Positions 11,826-23,185 of a stretch of DNA of 64,000 nt are shown here, piece by piece. The translations under genes were made by a program, and so were the position numbers. How positions within the stretch are numbered: position 1 is the stretch's first letter; the number at the start of each line of letters is the position of its first letter. Source of the stretch: Pterois miles (taxonomy: Eukaryota; Chordata; Actinopteri; Perciformes; Scorpaenidae); NCBI GenBank assembly GCA_947000775.1, contig CAMQGK010000299.1:15066001-15130000 (forward strand), read 5' to 3'. The notes beneath the pieces were generated by a model that saw nothing but the letters and a program-made list of their open reading frames with translations, searched no databases and was not told the origin of the DNA.

Positions 11826-12070
11826 CCTGTTTAATATTTTTTTGCAGAGGACATGCTTCTGTCTTTCACGTCATTTTGTTGTTTGCACCTGATGATGATG
11901 ATGATGATGTGCGGAATGTAAGAAAACTAACCAAAACATGTGCATAGTTCAAATTCAGAAATCTTTTGGTTCAATATGTTATTTATGTTTATGACACAAT
12001 TTTAATTACTTCATCACCTATTGAATTACATATTTTTTAGCTCTGGTTGTACAGATTTTAGGGATGTGAA
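11826..12070 (+). repeat. Family F repeat, right part of copy 2
   Basis: The block caaattcagaaatcttttgg and the following AT-rich tail match the right part of the repeat at 105-710. A short (GAT)6 run lies at 11891-11909. With the dimer just upstream, this suggests the element once carried the dimer unit internally. Confidence 0.5.
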
Positions 12071-15000
12071 GCATTTGAAGATACTCCAAAAACTAACGAT
12101 ACACACATAAAAAATACCAACGTTTAAAGGGTTAATACTGTCCACAGAAGTTCATGTTTTTCTTGAGGACAAGAGGTTTGGTTGTTTTTATGGTAGACAT
12201 GCACCACTATGCCAGATGAGCTAAACCCTTCAACCACAAAGGGTTTCAACAAGACAGGAGAGGACAGGGAATAAAGTGCAGTCTCATTTTGAAATCAGGA
12301 AACAGTTGGCCATGAGCCCATCTCCTTTTTCTGTTCACGAGGAGCTTCAAGTGTCAAACACACCTCGCAGAGCCTGACAGTATTCCAACTCGTGTGTATT
12401 TAATTTATTTTTCCAAAAACTGTTTGAATCATTAGCATGATGCATTCATTTAGACATGACATTAACGCTAAATGCCTACATGGCCTTTAGCAGCCTCTAT
12501 TCCACAGTGTGCTCACATGCTTCCTTGTTATACACCAGTGCCTTTCATTTAAACATTCTACCACAGAGCCACCGGTGATGCTGTCTATGTCTAGCCCGAG
12601 GGCAATGATACAAGTGCTCATACATTTTTCACATGTTTAAGACAGATGAGGACCACATGGGCTGAACATGAGCAACTTCAGGTGGTGCAGCGTGTTGTGT
12701 TCTCCAGTACCATGGGAATATAATTAAAGTTATAAAATGTGAATGCAGAGGAAAAACAGAGAAAAAGCAACCTGGAAAGTCCTTGGGGGAGAGGAGGCAT
12801 TGAGAAAAAGAAACAAGATAGGAGATGAGAAAGGGGGGTATGGGAGGGTGATTGAGATGGGAGGAAAATATGCCTGTAGCAGGAAAGAGGAACCAAACCA
12901 GCTCATTACTGACCCAAGCACACAGAGAGACGGAGATGGGGGATATAAAAGTTGAAAACACACTGAAGCACAAAGAGGAAAAAATGGAAGGAGGATAACA
13001 GATAAAGGGAAATATTTTTGGAATTTGGGTATGTTTATACCGTAGCGTATCGTCGTTACGGCGATTTCATCACAGTGTGACAGCAGCATATTTTGGAGTG
13101 CAGTGTCACACAGCCAGGCGGTCAGCTGAGCGCGCCCTGTTAGAGAAGTCTGCAGGGTCTTCTAATGAGCTGCAGACCCTCAGAACAGCAAACAAGCTCA
13201 CTCTTGAATACGACAACAAAGAAACAGATGAAAGAAGAAGAGCCACTCCTTCATCCAGAAACATAAATGTTCCTGTCTTTACATGTCTTCCTCCAACGCC
13301 TGGTGAGCTGGCATCCACTCACTTCTTCTCACTTTCTATCTCACTTACTCTGCATCTGCTTTTGGCCTATATCTTCTTCTCTTCTCTCCCTTTTGTTACA
13401 CAAACCTGTTATTCACAGATGCTCCCTCTTTCTCTGCCTATCTTTCGCTTTCCTCTTATCTTCCCCATCCTTGCTGGAACATAACAAGCTCACCGACTCC
13501 CACTCCGTGTATACCAGTGCTGTCCTGTTTTTTATGGGGTGACAAATTAGCCCAGTAGAGAATCATGCTGCCACTGCTGAGCTGTAAACAACAAGCTCGC
13601 CTGAATGGGAAAAATACAGGGTTAGGAGCTGCAGAGGATCCCTTCGCTGCCACCGCCCTCCATAGCGCCTGCTTCCACCCTGCTCCTGCCTCCCTCCGGC
13701 CTGGGGAGCATGCCCGCCGCTTCCACACGGCTCGCGCCCAGCGAGCACAGCCGTGGTGCAATGAGCCACAGCTTAACACCATCTCAGATACTGACAGTGT
13801 GATTGCAGCTAGGGAAATGGAGCAGAATGGTGACTAGCGAAGCCAAAACGACAAGTAAACAGGCCTGAGAGTGGGTGTACTGGGTAATGAAACCGCAATA
13901 TTTGCTGTTAAGCTGGAAGCAGGAACCGTAGCATACTGTAACCTACCCAACAGACATGACTTTGGACTATCAGTTAAATTAGCTATTGTTATGAGGGAGA
14001 AACTGTTGCGGTGGCACTTATTCACCCCAAAAAGACTCTTTTCAGTGAAGCTGAATTTCCCTTAAAGTCCAACTGACATGACATTTAGCTCGCTGAGCAG
14101 CGGCTCTCGCCCGTTCCTTGGCTCAGTGACTATAAGGCTCCATGATTTCAACACTAACAACTACATTTAGAGCACTTTATTTTACAAAAGGGCTGAATGG
14201 TTTGTTTTATAACTGTATTGAACTTTCATTGCACTGCAAAAAAAACAGTGCAATATTGTGTCCAGTTTTTGTTCATTACGAGCTGTTTGTGTGTTTTTTC
14301 TGTTGTTTCCACGGCTAACAGGTTTTTAAAAATGCTACTGCATTGGCTCATGTTTGACCAATCACCGTACACTTACATCACTCACAGTTCCTTCTTGTGC
14401 TGGTAGACTACAATAGGAGCTAAAAAAAAGTCCCTCACATCAGCGTTCTAACACCTCTAACTAACATACAGCGATGAAGCAAACTCTAATCAGATATGCT
14501 ATGATACTATATCGAGGTGGTGGATGGGTGAGCAGGAAAAGGCAGGACAACAGTCTTATAATTAACATCTGCAATTAGCATTTGCAATGACCTCCATTGT
14601 TTCCTAACCATACTGTACCATGATTGCTTGGTGCATACGCTGTGGGTAGGGAGAATTTAAAAAATGTTGACTGTAACCTTGGGTTTATGCTGATGGCAGG
14701 TTGGCCCCTGTGCTCTCAGCTATTCAGGCAGGTAGTTTGTCAGTCAAACAGCAGATACTAAGTGAATCCAGTGAATCAGTCTGCCAGTGAAGGTCCCATT
14801 ATTACTCCTTGGGCGGAGACGGAGCATCGCTAAAGTCACCCACTTTCACTTTCCTCTTCATACATCAATTTCCTGTCCATGTCTTTGAGGGCAGAGGGCA
14901 TGGCAATAATCTCCTACGCAGCGTCACACCAACAGCTCCTGCCTCTTTCCTCCTACTCAGGCTAACAAATTATAGCCCAGCGATGAAAACCAAATAATAA

Positions 15001-16117
15001 TGAGTAAACAAAAAGCCATTTCACAGAGCCCTAATGGAAAAAAACAGCCCTAAGGGAAATATATTGTAGTTAAGTAGGCGCCACCGTAATCCCACATTTC
15101 AATGGTGAAATCTTAATTACGTAGAAATGGTGCTCTCCCATGAGGCAAAGGAGCCATCATTAGGGCAATAAAATTACAGGGAGGAAATATTTGTTGTGAA
15201 AATACATGTAAACACACATCCGTAAGTACACAATGCAGGCCAGGTCTTATAATAGACGTCAGATCGCACACAGATAGTTACAAGCAGTAGTTATTCCACA
15301 TGGCCTAGCTTGAGGAAGGATGGATTAGGCCCAAGAGCCATTAGTCATATGTGACCCAGCCAGGCATAATCAGAGCCTAATTCAACAGAGATACCACCAC
15401 TGAGGCTAAAGCCTGATCCTCATTAATCATTACAGCATCAGCTACCACACCGGCCTATGGCTTTAGTCTTTATTAATGGTACCTCACTTCAACTCCCTCT
15501 GTTTCTGGTCAAGCTGCAGCGCTGCGAGCTGGAAAAGACGGAAATCCTGAGCAAACAAGTGGTCCCCAGAATAAAACAGTACATTAAGGCCATGTGACAA
15601 ATACAGCAATTATTACTGAACACAAATGATCTCAATTAATTTCATTTTGAAAAGCACAAAACAGCTTAAGAGCTCCAAATCAGGCGTCAAGTAATCGGCT
15701 ACAGTACGACTCTATCTCTCTCTCAGATGAAGAATTAGCTAAATATAGGGAGAGAAATGATGTCTGGGGAATGCACTTGCTCAGTGAATTCATTATGCAG
15801 CAAAGATGTCATTGACACAGATTTCAGGAGTTTGGAGGGGATTTTATTTGTCATTTCTTTGTCTGTAGTACAGTGAAACAGTACAGTGAATACATTTAAA
15901 AGGTAGACTCAGTGTCAGTTTCCGGGATGCAGACGAATGTTGGTAGTTATAAATTGATCCCTCATTTCTTCTCATCTCTCCATAATAAAGACATAACAGT
16001 GCCCAAATAATACTTATGGCAGTAGCAACTCATATTTCTTTGTAGCCCAGCAATGAGATAAATGACTTTATCTAACTTTATCTTTTCGTTTTGATTATGT
16101 TACATCACAAGCATTAT
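12071..16117. other. Long unassigned non-coding stretch
   Basis: No gene is supported. A pyrimidine-rich tract lies at about 13320-13480 and a GC- and CpG-rich patch at about 13630-13760. Both give long open frames on both strands that look compositional. A possible conserved element at 15300-15480 is discussed in findings. Confidence 0.45.
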
Positions 16118-16345
16118 AGGGGTGTAAATGGTGAATGGACTTGCAGCCTTCTAGTCTTCTGACCACTCAAAGTGCTTTACAGTACGTGTACGTAGTGTAC
16201 TACGTTTCACCCATTCACACACTGATGGCAGAGGCTGCCATGCAAGGTGGCAATCTAATCTAATTTAATCTAAATGCTCATTCACACACCGATGGCTGTG
16301 CCTTCGGGAGCAATTTGTGGTTAAATGTCTTGCTCAAGGACACAA
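16118..16345 (+). repeat. Dispersed teleost repeat, family J
   Basis: It contains ctagtcttctgaccactcaa, gtgctttacagta, 'cccattcacacactgatgg', 'gaggctgccatgcaaggtgg', 'cattcacacaccgatggc' and 'tgtcttgctcaaggacac'. These are the order and wording of a very common percomorph repeat. Single copy here; class uncertain. Confidence 0.65.
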
Positions 16346-16764
16346 TAGCATATGCCCATTTAACATATTCAGTTACATTTATATCACCTAAGAAAAAAAA
16401 ATCAACTAAAATATGATTTGACAATTGTATTACTGAGCTCTTCCAAACTTTTAAAGGAAACAAAGTGTATTCTTTATTAATAAAAATAGACCTCTTATTG
16501 TTGGAGGTCTGGTTGCTGGTCAGCTGATGTCCATGAGGACGTCCTTGGAGAATGTATAACCGACACACCACTAGCACAGTTGGATGTTTAAAAATGAGGT
16601 GCAATTGAATGGAAATGCCATGGGAATTTCAAAATAAAGGTGCATCTTAAAGATGATAATAGGTATCAGTGTTTTCACTTTGCATCAATGGTATTGGATC
16701 GTTGATCATTCGATCGCGTTATACATACTATTGTTAGTGTTCCATGAATTCATTATATTTTTTA

Positions 16765-17079
16765 TTAAAGGTGCAGTGTGTTGGATTTGACGAAGTCTAG
16801 CGATGAGGTTGCAGATTGCAACCAACTGAAACTTCTCACCTGGCCGATGCCAAAATAAGAAAACTAGAGCCGGTGTGTGGTTTGTCTAGCTACTGTAGAA
16901 ACATGGCAGCCACCTCCATAAAGCAGACGCTCTTCCTATGTAGATATAAACGGCTCATTCAAAGGTAAAAAAAAAAAAAAAACAGCAGTTCTTATTTTCA
17001 GGGGATTATACACTAAAGAAACATATTTATTAACATCTCTGCCAATAGATCCCCTAAATATTACACACTGGTCCTTTAA
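16765..17079. mobile_element. TTAA-flanked MITE, element 1
   Basis: TTAA is present at both ends (16765-16768 and 17076-17079). The termini are imperfect inverted repeats: AGGTGCAGTGTGTTGGATTT on the left and, reverse-complemented, AGGACCAGTGTGTAATATTT on the right, identical at 15 of 20 positions. The interior contains gttgcagattgcaaccaact and 'ctactgtagaaacatgg', matching a common teleost element, with a 16-A run at 16967-16982. It has no coding capacity. A TTAA target suggests mobilisation by a piggyBac- or Kolobok-type transposase. Confidence 0.8.
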
Positions 17080-17573
17080 AAGGTGTCTGTATAATGATAA
17101 AGGTACTCATTGATTCTTTATCCTCTGCTTTGTCACAGGTGGTAATACCAGGGACTCCACTTGTTTCTCTTATTTTCCTTCAGGCCCTCCATCCTCTTAA
17201 CAAAGTGGATATAACTGCTAATTTCTTTGCTCAAGCTGAAACATTTTCAATCCGAGCGCCATGCGTCTTCAGCGCCAGGGGGGCCAATCTGCATCTGCCT
17301 TCCTCCGTTCACGTCTTTCTATCGATTTTGTAAGCCATTACGCCACTTCTAGATTTTTGCTTGTGTTGTATGATTCAACTAAAGGGCATATTTGTATTAT
17401 ATTATATCCCATATAGATCATATTTGCTATGAGTGAACTAGAGCAGCTTTCCTCTCGCTGTGAGCAGAGAACGATTGGTAAGTGGAAAATAGAAAACCTG
17501 GAGTGGCCTGGAGCAGGGTGATTACAGGATGATTTGAGCGTGGAGCTGAAATTGCTGCTGTTCCACTCTGCTC
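17080..17573. other. Unassigned stretch before the microsatellite
   Basis: No gene or repeat copy is seen. Confidence 0.45.

Positions 17574-17634
<61 letters not shown>
17574..17634 (+). repeat. (AT)5(TG)26 microsatellite
   Basis: An uninterrupted TG run at 17583-17634 is preceded by a short AT run. It can form Z-DNA and is likely polymorphic in length. Confidence 0.97.
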
Positions 17635-17637
<3 letters not shown>

Positions 17638-17639
17638 CA

Positions 17640-18984
17640 CATAAAACTGCTACTGTTTCAGCTAAGAGTTCACAATCGTTGGAGTGCCTCTTGGGTGCCC
17701 GTCCCTCTTACAAGACCGGTGTTTTTCAGTTCATTTATAGAACTGCTCTTTAGGTTGCTGAGGCGGTTTTACAGTTGCAGCGAAGCTACAGATACAGATA
17801 CATATTATCATGTTTTTCAAGCTGCTAGGTATATCAAACTGCGTGGATGATGGTGAATTCTCCATGCCATACCATCAGTCCAAGTAATGGCTTTTGCAGT
17901 AGCCCATCTTAGACCTATAGACCCTGTAATATACTTAGATGTAATTACATTATCCATTTGATCGATTAATTTGCTCTCCAGTTAAAACACTTCAGTTGAA
18001 GCCAGCACCTTCACTCCAGCTAAAAGACATCCTCAATCTCAAAACCGTGTATAAAAACTCCGGCTGAAACGTCCTTTCTGACCGAAACACTGCGATATAC
18101 AGTAACAGGGCTTTAAATTGATGCCTAAAACTTTGAATCACAATGAGGGAAAATGTCTGGAGTTTAAATCATTTTAGTAAAAGGCCAGGTATGACTCAGG
18201 GATGGCTATCTGCCGTTGCCTACAGGAGGCCCTAAAGTAGGGTTTAATAGGAGCCACAGACACACATACTGTATGCACATTTAAATATTAGCACAGTTTA
18301 TGGTTAGAGGTTAGAATATTTGTATATATATCCTCATACAGGCTGTTCTCATACACTGTTCATAGTTATAGCTATGAAAAGTAATGCATGTCATTTGTAC
18401 ATATCCCACAAAATCATTTTATGTGTAATCTGCATAATCATGAACCAGGAAATTGGGAGAGGGAGGAGGTCAGGGTGGGTAGGTAAGTCCACGCGAAAGT
18501 GAAATAGAAAACAGTGAGCACGTCTCCAAATCTTGAAGTGTTGGGTGCCAGATACTGTAGCAGTAAGAACAGAAGGAACCAAATCTTCACTCATCTCTAC
18601 ACTTTGCAATTCCTACACAAGATAAAACATTAGTGATGCACCAGCAGGTCTGAGATTTGAAAAGCTTTACCCAGTGCTTAGGTCAACTTGATTATTTTAA
18701 GACAGGAATTTTTTTTTTCGGCTCATTGCTGAAAGACATTTGTTTGTTTGCCCAGTAACAAGTTAGGGCTGGCAGGCCACCAGGCTCGCAATACACTGGT
18801 GGAAACCACGGTTATCGTGATATGAAACTAGATATAGCTTGGATTTTAGATATCGTACTTTCATCACCTTTTCATTTTCTGAACTTACCAAACTGTTGCA
18901 GCTGTTCTATCATGTGCCTTTACCTACTTATCACAGTCATTATATCCACATCACTGACGATTATTCATCAACCAGAATTAAATG
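17640..18984. other. Unassigned non-coding stretch
   Basis: No gene is supported. Only AT-rich unique sequence is seen. Confidence 0.45.
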
Positions 18985-19180
18985 TTATCCTACTGGACAT
19001 TTGTGTGAAGTTGTCATACTTAATATATGAATTCTTGAGTTGTGGCCAAAAACATGTTTTGTGAGGTCAAGTGGAGGTCAAGTCCCTCAAGGCACTCTGC
19101 GTCCAGAAAACGGGACGGAAGGACAACCTGAAAACACAACGCCTCCAGCCACGGCTGTCACCGACACGGAGGCGTAAAAA
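18985..19180 (+). repeat. Family G repeat, short copy 3
   Basis: It contains the block 'gagttgtggccaaaaacatg' followed by 'ttttgtgaggtca', and ends with 'aacgcctccagccacggctg', 'cgacacggaggcg'. The internal units are almost all deleted. Confidence 0.7.
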
Positions 19181-19260
19181 CCTCATTGTGGAAATATTTT
19201 GTGAAACAGTCAACCCTAATGTATCGCTGATGTATGCCCACATCTTATGTGCATCATCAT

Positions 19261-19261
<1 letters not shown>

Positions 19262-19329
<68 letters not shown>
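19262..19329 (+). repeat. (CA)34 microsatellite
   Basis: An uninterrupted run of 34 CA units, the longest dinucleotide run in the window. Confidence 0.97.
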
Positions 19330-19330
<1 letters not shown>

Positions 19331-19331
<1 letters not shown>

Positions 19332-20599
19332 CTGCATGGCACATATCTCTACGCACAAACCCACCACCGAGCACATGACCACCCTTCTGCTCAGACAATA
19401 ACTGGCTCCATTTTACATGGGATGAGGAAAAAAGAACACAGTCATTAGCAAGACATCACAGAGCAATGAGGGTTTCTCAGAGAGGAGATCTAGAGATGGG
19501 AGACAGAAAAGAGTGGGATCAGACTAAGAGGGCAGAGAGCTGTAAGGCAGAAGGTGAGAGGAGAATGAAGATGACGTACTCAATCAGTCTCCACTCTGAG
19601 GCCTCTCATTAAATATTCCCATGATAATGGCAGCACTGAAGAAGCTGCTTGCACTCTGTTATTAGACAAGGTATACTTCCAGCTCTTCGCTCATCTCTAC
19701 ACTTTCTTTCTCCCCCTTCTGCCCCCAGAGAGAACTTCATACTCCTGTGTTTTTCTCTCCCCACCTCCTCTCTTTATTCTCTCAGCTCAAGAGCAAGGCC
19801 ACCTTAAACTGCTATTTTCCCTTCCTACGGTTACTCTCAGCATCTGAGGACATCAGCCACCACAAAGGGATGCACTCTTCTTCTTCAGCAAAAGCACACC
19901 TGCAGCGCGCACGCACATATTCAACAACACGATTAATTAACAGCCACAAAACGGGTGTTCAACAGGCCATGTACTGTATGTTCTGTTCAACTCCACTTGG
20001 CCTTGCATGGAGATGCATTCCAGCACAGCTCCCTATTTCCACTCTTTACAGTCTGCGCCCATCACAATGCCGAAATGCAATGCATCACAATTCCGCACTG
20101 AGGCGGAGGAAGATGAAGGATGAGCCGCCGTGGTCACTGCTGCCTCGCAGAGGAGACGTCTAAAGAGGGGAACTCTGGCCATTTTTGAGTATAAATTGAA
20201 CTGCAAGACAGGTTGCAACACCATAAAAGAGACTGTGAACTCAATAATAGCAGTGTCAATGTTCACTTTAGTTTTTGCCACAGAGAAAGCTGCTCCTGGT
20301 TGTTCTGTCTAGAGTGCTTTTAATCTTTTAAGGTCAACCTTTGTGTTCACTATGTGGAGTTCTTAGTTCAGAAACGGTTGTTTTCCTTTACAGAATCACT
20401 TCCATTTTCTGTACTCGTGTTCTTTTGGTTTCCTGCTGATAAATTTACAGACATCTTGGCATTTTGTTATCGCATGCTTACAAGTTAATTTTAATAGCAC
20501 AAGAACAGCAAAACAAATATTTACTGCAAGCAGCAACCTCCGGTGCAGATCCTCAAATGGACACTTGCGGCTGGCTCCAGAAACGAGTCAATCACGGTG
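19331..20599. other. Unassigned stretch with purine- and pyrimidine-rich tracts
   Basis: A purine-rich segment at about 19475-19570 is followed by pyrimidine-rich DNA at about 19680-19790. No gene is seen. Confidence 0.45.
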
Positions 20600-21115
20600 G
20601 GCTACCTCTATACTATTGCCATTGCAACCTTTGTAGCGGGATAACTTCTGTATAAACCAGTGGGTCTGAGAAATGAAGTCAATACCGAAGTGCCTCAAAC
20701 CTGCATTATTTCTAACAGCCAGCAGGGGGCGACTCCTCTGGTTGCAAAAAGAAGTCTGATTGTATAGAAGTCAATGAGAAAATGAGCCTACTATTCACTT
20801 AATTTATTACCTCAGTAAACATTGTAAACATAAGTTTACGTCTCAATCACTAGTTTCAAAAGGCATTATCCGGTCTGGGAGTTGTCTGTTTTTTTTTTTT
20901 TCTTACAACTTTAACCCTTTCACAGTGTGTTCATTGAAGTTAATTGTAACATTTTGCCTGCTAAAAAATGTGTTATTCAGCGTTCAGTTGTACTCTGGTT
21001 GCATAAAAACAAGATGGCTACAGCCAAAATGTTAAACTTGAGGGTTCAAAACAACAGTCCATAAACCAATGGGTGACGTCATGGTGACCATGTCCACTTT
21101 TTTATAAAGTATTCT
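20600..21115 (+). repeat. Family D repeat, copy 2
   Basis: It contains 'aacagccagcagggggcgac', 'tattacctcagtaaacattg', 'acaagatggctacagcc' and 'gggtgacgtcatggtgacca', in the same order as the core at 8530-8850 and inverted relative to 31420-32760 and 56845-57475. The extra arm is absent. Confidence 0.75.
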
Positions 21116-22548
21116 CATCTAGTCTTTGGTGTAGACATTGATGTGGCACACGATAGTCTTTCTAACTACTGTACTCTTGCCAGCCAGGCGATATGAGCCC
21201 CTACAGTAGAGCAGAATCAGATGCCTCACAGAAAGCACTAATGTCCTTGGGCTTAAAGAAACACATGTACTGTAGCTAAACTATAGTCTGTGCATTGATC
21301 TTATACAGTAAGTACTAAAGCTGTTGAGGGAGTAATTTCATGCTAGGTAGGCTCCCTCTTCTCGCCTTGTCTCCTTGCTCACCCCTGACTGAATAACCAG
21401 ACCCGGAGGGCTCCTTCACAGCAGGTGCTCCGTTAGTGCCTAACCCCACGCCCACCCATCCCTCTCCTGCCTCAGCACTCCCCCCACATCACAGCCAGCA
21501 CACAGGAGGCCGTGTTCCCCTCAGCATTAAGACGCAACACTATGTTACAGCTCTATTAGCTAACTAATCTGAGAGAACTTTATTTTATTAGCCCCTTAAG
21601 ACTCCTGCCAAGGCCCTTTTCATCCTTTATGGATTCAGTAGCTGTGCAGGCTCCGTCTCCCTGTCCCCCCCTCCCTCTTCCTCCTGTCTCTCTCAATCTT
21701 TCAATCTCTCCATCTTGCATGGTTGCTCGCCCCTTCTCACACAGTACAGCTATGTGGCACTTGCAGGGTTGCTGCAACTGTGCATTGCAGACACGCACAC
21801 ACACACGTACGCAGGAAAAGCTGCACATAACTCACAGGTGTCTTCTCTCAGCCGAGGCCCACTGCAGGCCCAGTGAGCAACAGAACAGACGATGTATGAA
21901 GAATTGAAAGGCAACAGCAGGGACTTTCAGTTTCTGGCAAAATGGACCACTAGTGGCAACATTCAGGTGTGAAGTAACGGCCCCACCGCCTTATACGGCT
22001 TCTACTCCATCTCCCAACTCGCTGTCTTCCTGCATCACCAAACAGCAACACATTCTGGAGGTGTGTGGGCGAAAGTGAGTACTCAGCATCCACAAAGACG
22101 GGATCAGTGATGGAAAGAGGTGTGTGACATGACGAGTTCTGCGAGCATTACCATCACATATATACGCTGGCCAACACTACCTTTCATTTTAATTCATACA
22201 TTTCACCTGCAGTCCTATCAAAATGACATCTCCAGCAGCAGGCCATTTCAAATGCATTCATTTGTTGGCGACTGACAGAGAGAATGAGATTCTGTAACGG
22301 CAAAGAAAATGTGAAATATTTCACATGCGTTGCCATGATACGCCATGCAAAAGGGACAAAGGAACAGAACTCAACATATATCAACCATACATATTCTATT
22401 AAAAAAGGAAAGGGAAGACATCTGCCAGATTTGGCTATACAAAAAGTATATAGTATATATATGCGTAGTTACCCGTTCACAAAGAAACAAGTATGGGCAT
22501 GCAAACAGATGGTTCCGGTGAGATAGACCCTCCTGAATTTATTCACTG
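21116..22548. other. Unassigned non-coding stretch
   Basis: No gene is supported. Pyrimidine-rich DNA lies at about 21645-21735 and a short CA-rich run at about 21793-21807. Confidence 0.45.
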
Positions 22549-23185
22549 TTAAAGGATAACACTGGCATTATTACCAGCCGCGACATCAACACTGCTGTTG
22601 TTTTCACCTTGCCAGTCTATGTCTGCGTTATCATGGCAAAATGGAGACACCTACTATAGCAGGAACTATCACAGAAGAGGCTTTGAGTACTTTGCCAGGT
22701 GTTGATATGCTTGTAGTTGAGCTCAAACTGAAGCCTGAGTTTTAAAATGGGTGTGAGCCGAGCGAGGGCGTCGAAAGTCGGGAGGTAGGACCTGGGGAAG
22801 GGCCACAGGTCACCCCACCCTGCGGCTGGTGTGATCCCATCACAAGATGGTCTCTAGTGTTTTTATTAATAAACAAATTCCCTGAAGATACCAGAACCAA
22901 CAGCGAATTGATCCTACTAACCAGTCTGTGTAGAAAAAGCTTGATATAGCTTATGCCTCGGTGACTCACAGCTCCATTGTTACCCAGAAATCATTGCATT
23001 GGCGAAATATTTACCAGTGATGCTGGTGTTGTTTTCACCTTTCCACGTCTGTATATGTGTGTCATCATGGCAAAATGAAACAACTGAGACTGTATTTTTA
23101 ATCTGAGTACTGTATATCTGCAGTTTAATGAGCCAATAAACTGCTGTTTTTTTGGCAATGAAGGGATATTTCACACAACTAGAAC
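22549..23185 (+). repeat. Two diverged repeat units, about 430 bp apart
   Basis: Unit 1 (22597-22648) and unit 2 (23028-23081) share 'gttgttttcacc', '.ccagtct.tgt' and 'tcatcatggcaaaatg'-like blocks. The first is preceded by TTAA at 22549-22552 and 'aggataacactggc', an end typical of TTAA MITEs. No matching right terminus is visible, so this may be a broken or compound copy. Confidence 0.5.

Noticed and set aside
11891..11909. Short (GAT)n run as a possible CRISPR-like or coding repeat
   Set aside because: It is a 19-bp microsatellite. No CRISPR arrays, operons or phage features exist in this vertebrate DNA.
13456..13837. Overlapping open frames on both strands in a GC-rich patch
   Set aside because: Stop codons are rare because of base composition. 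The peptides have no recognisable domain and no splice signals stand out.
17427..17850. Open frames through the TG/CA run, on both strands
   Set aside because: They are Cys-Val or His-Thr repeats from a dinucleotide microsatellite. The same holds for the frames around 19067-19448.
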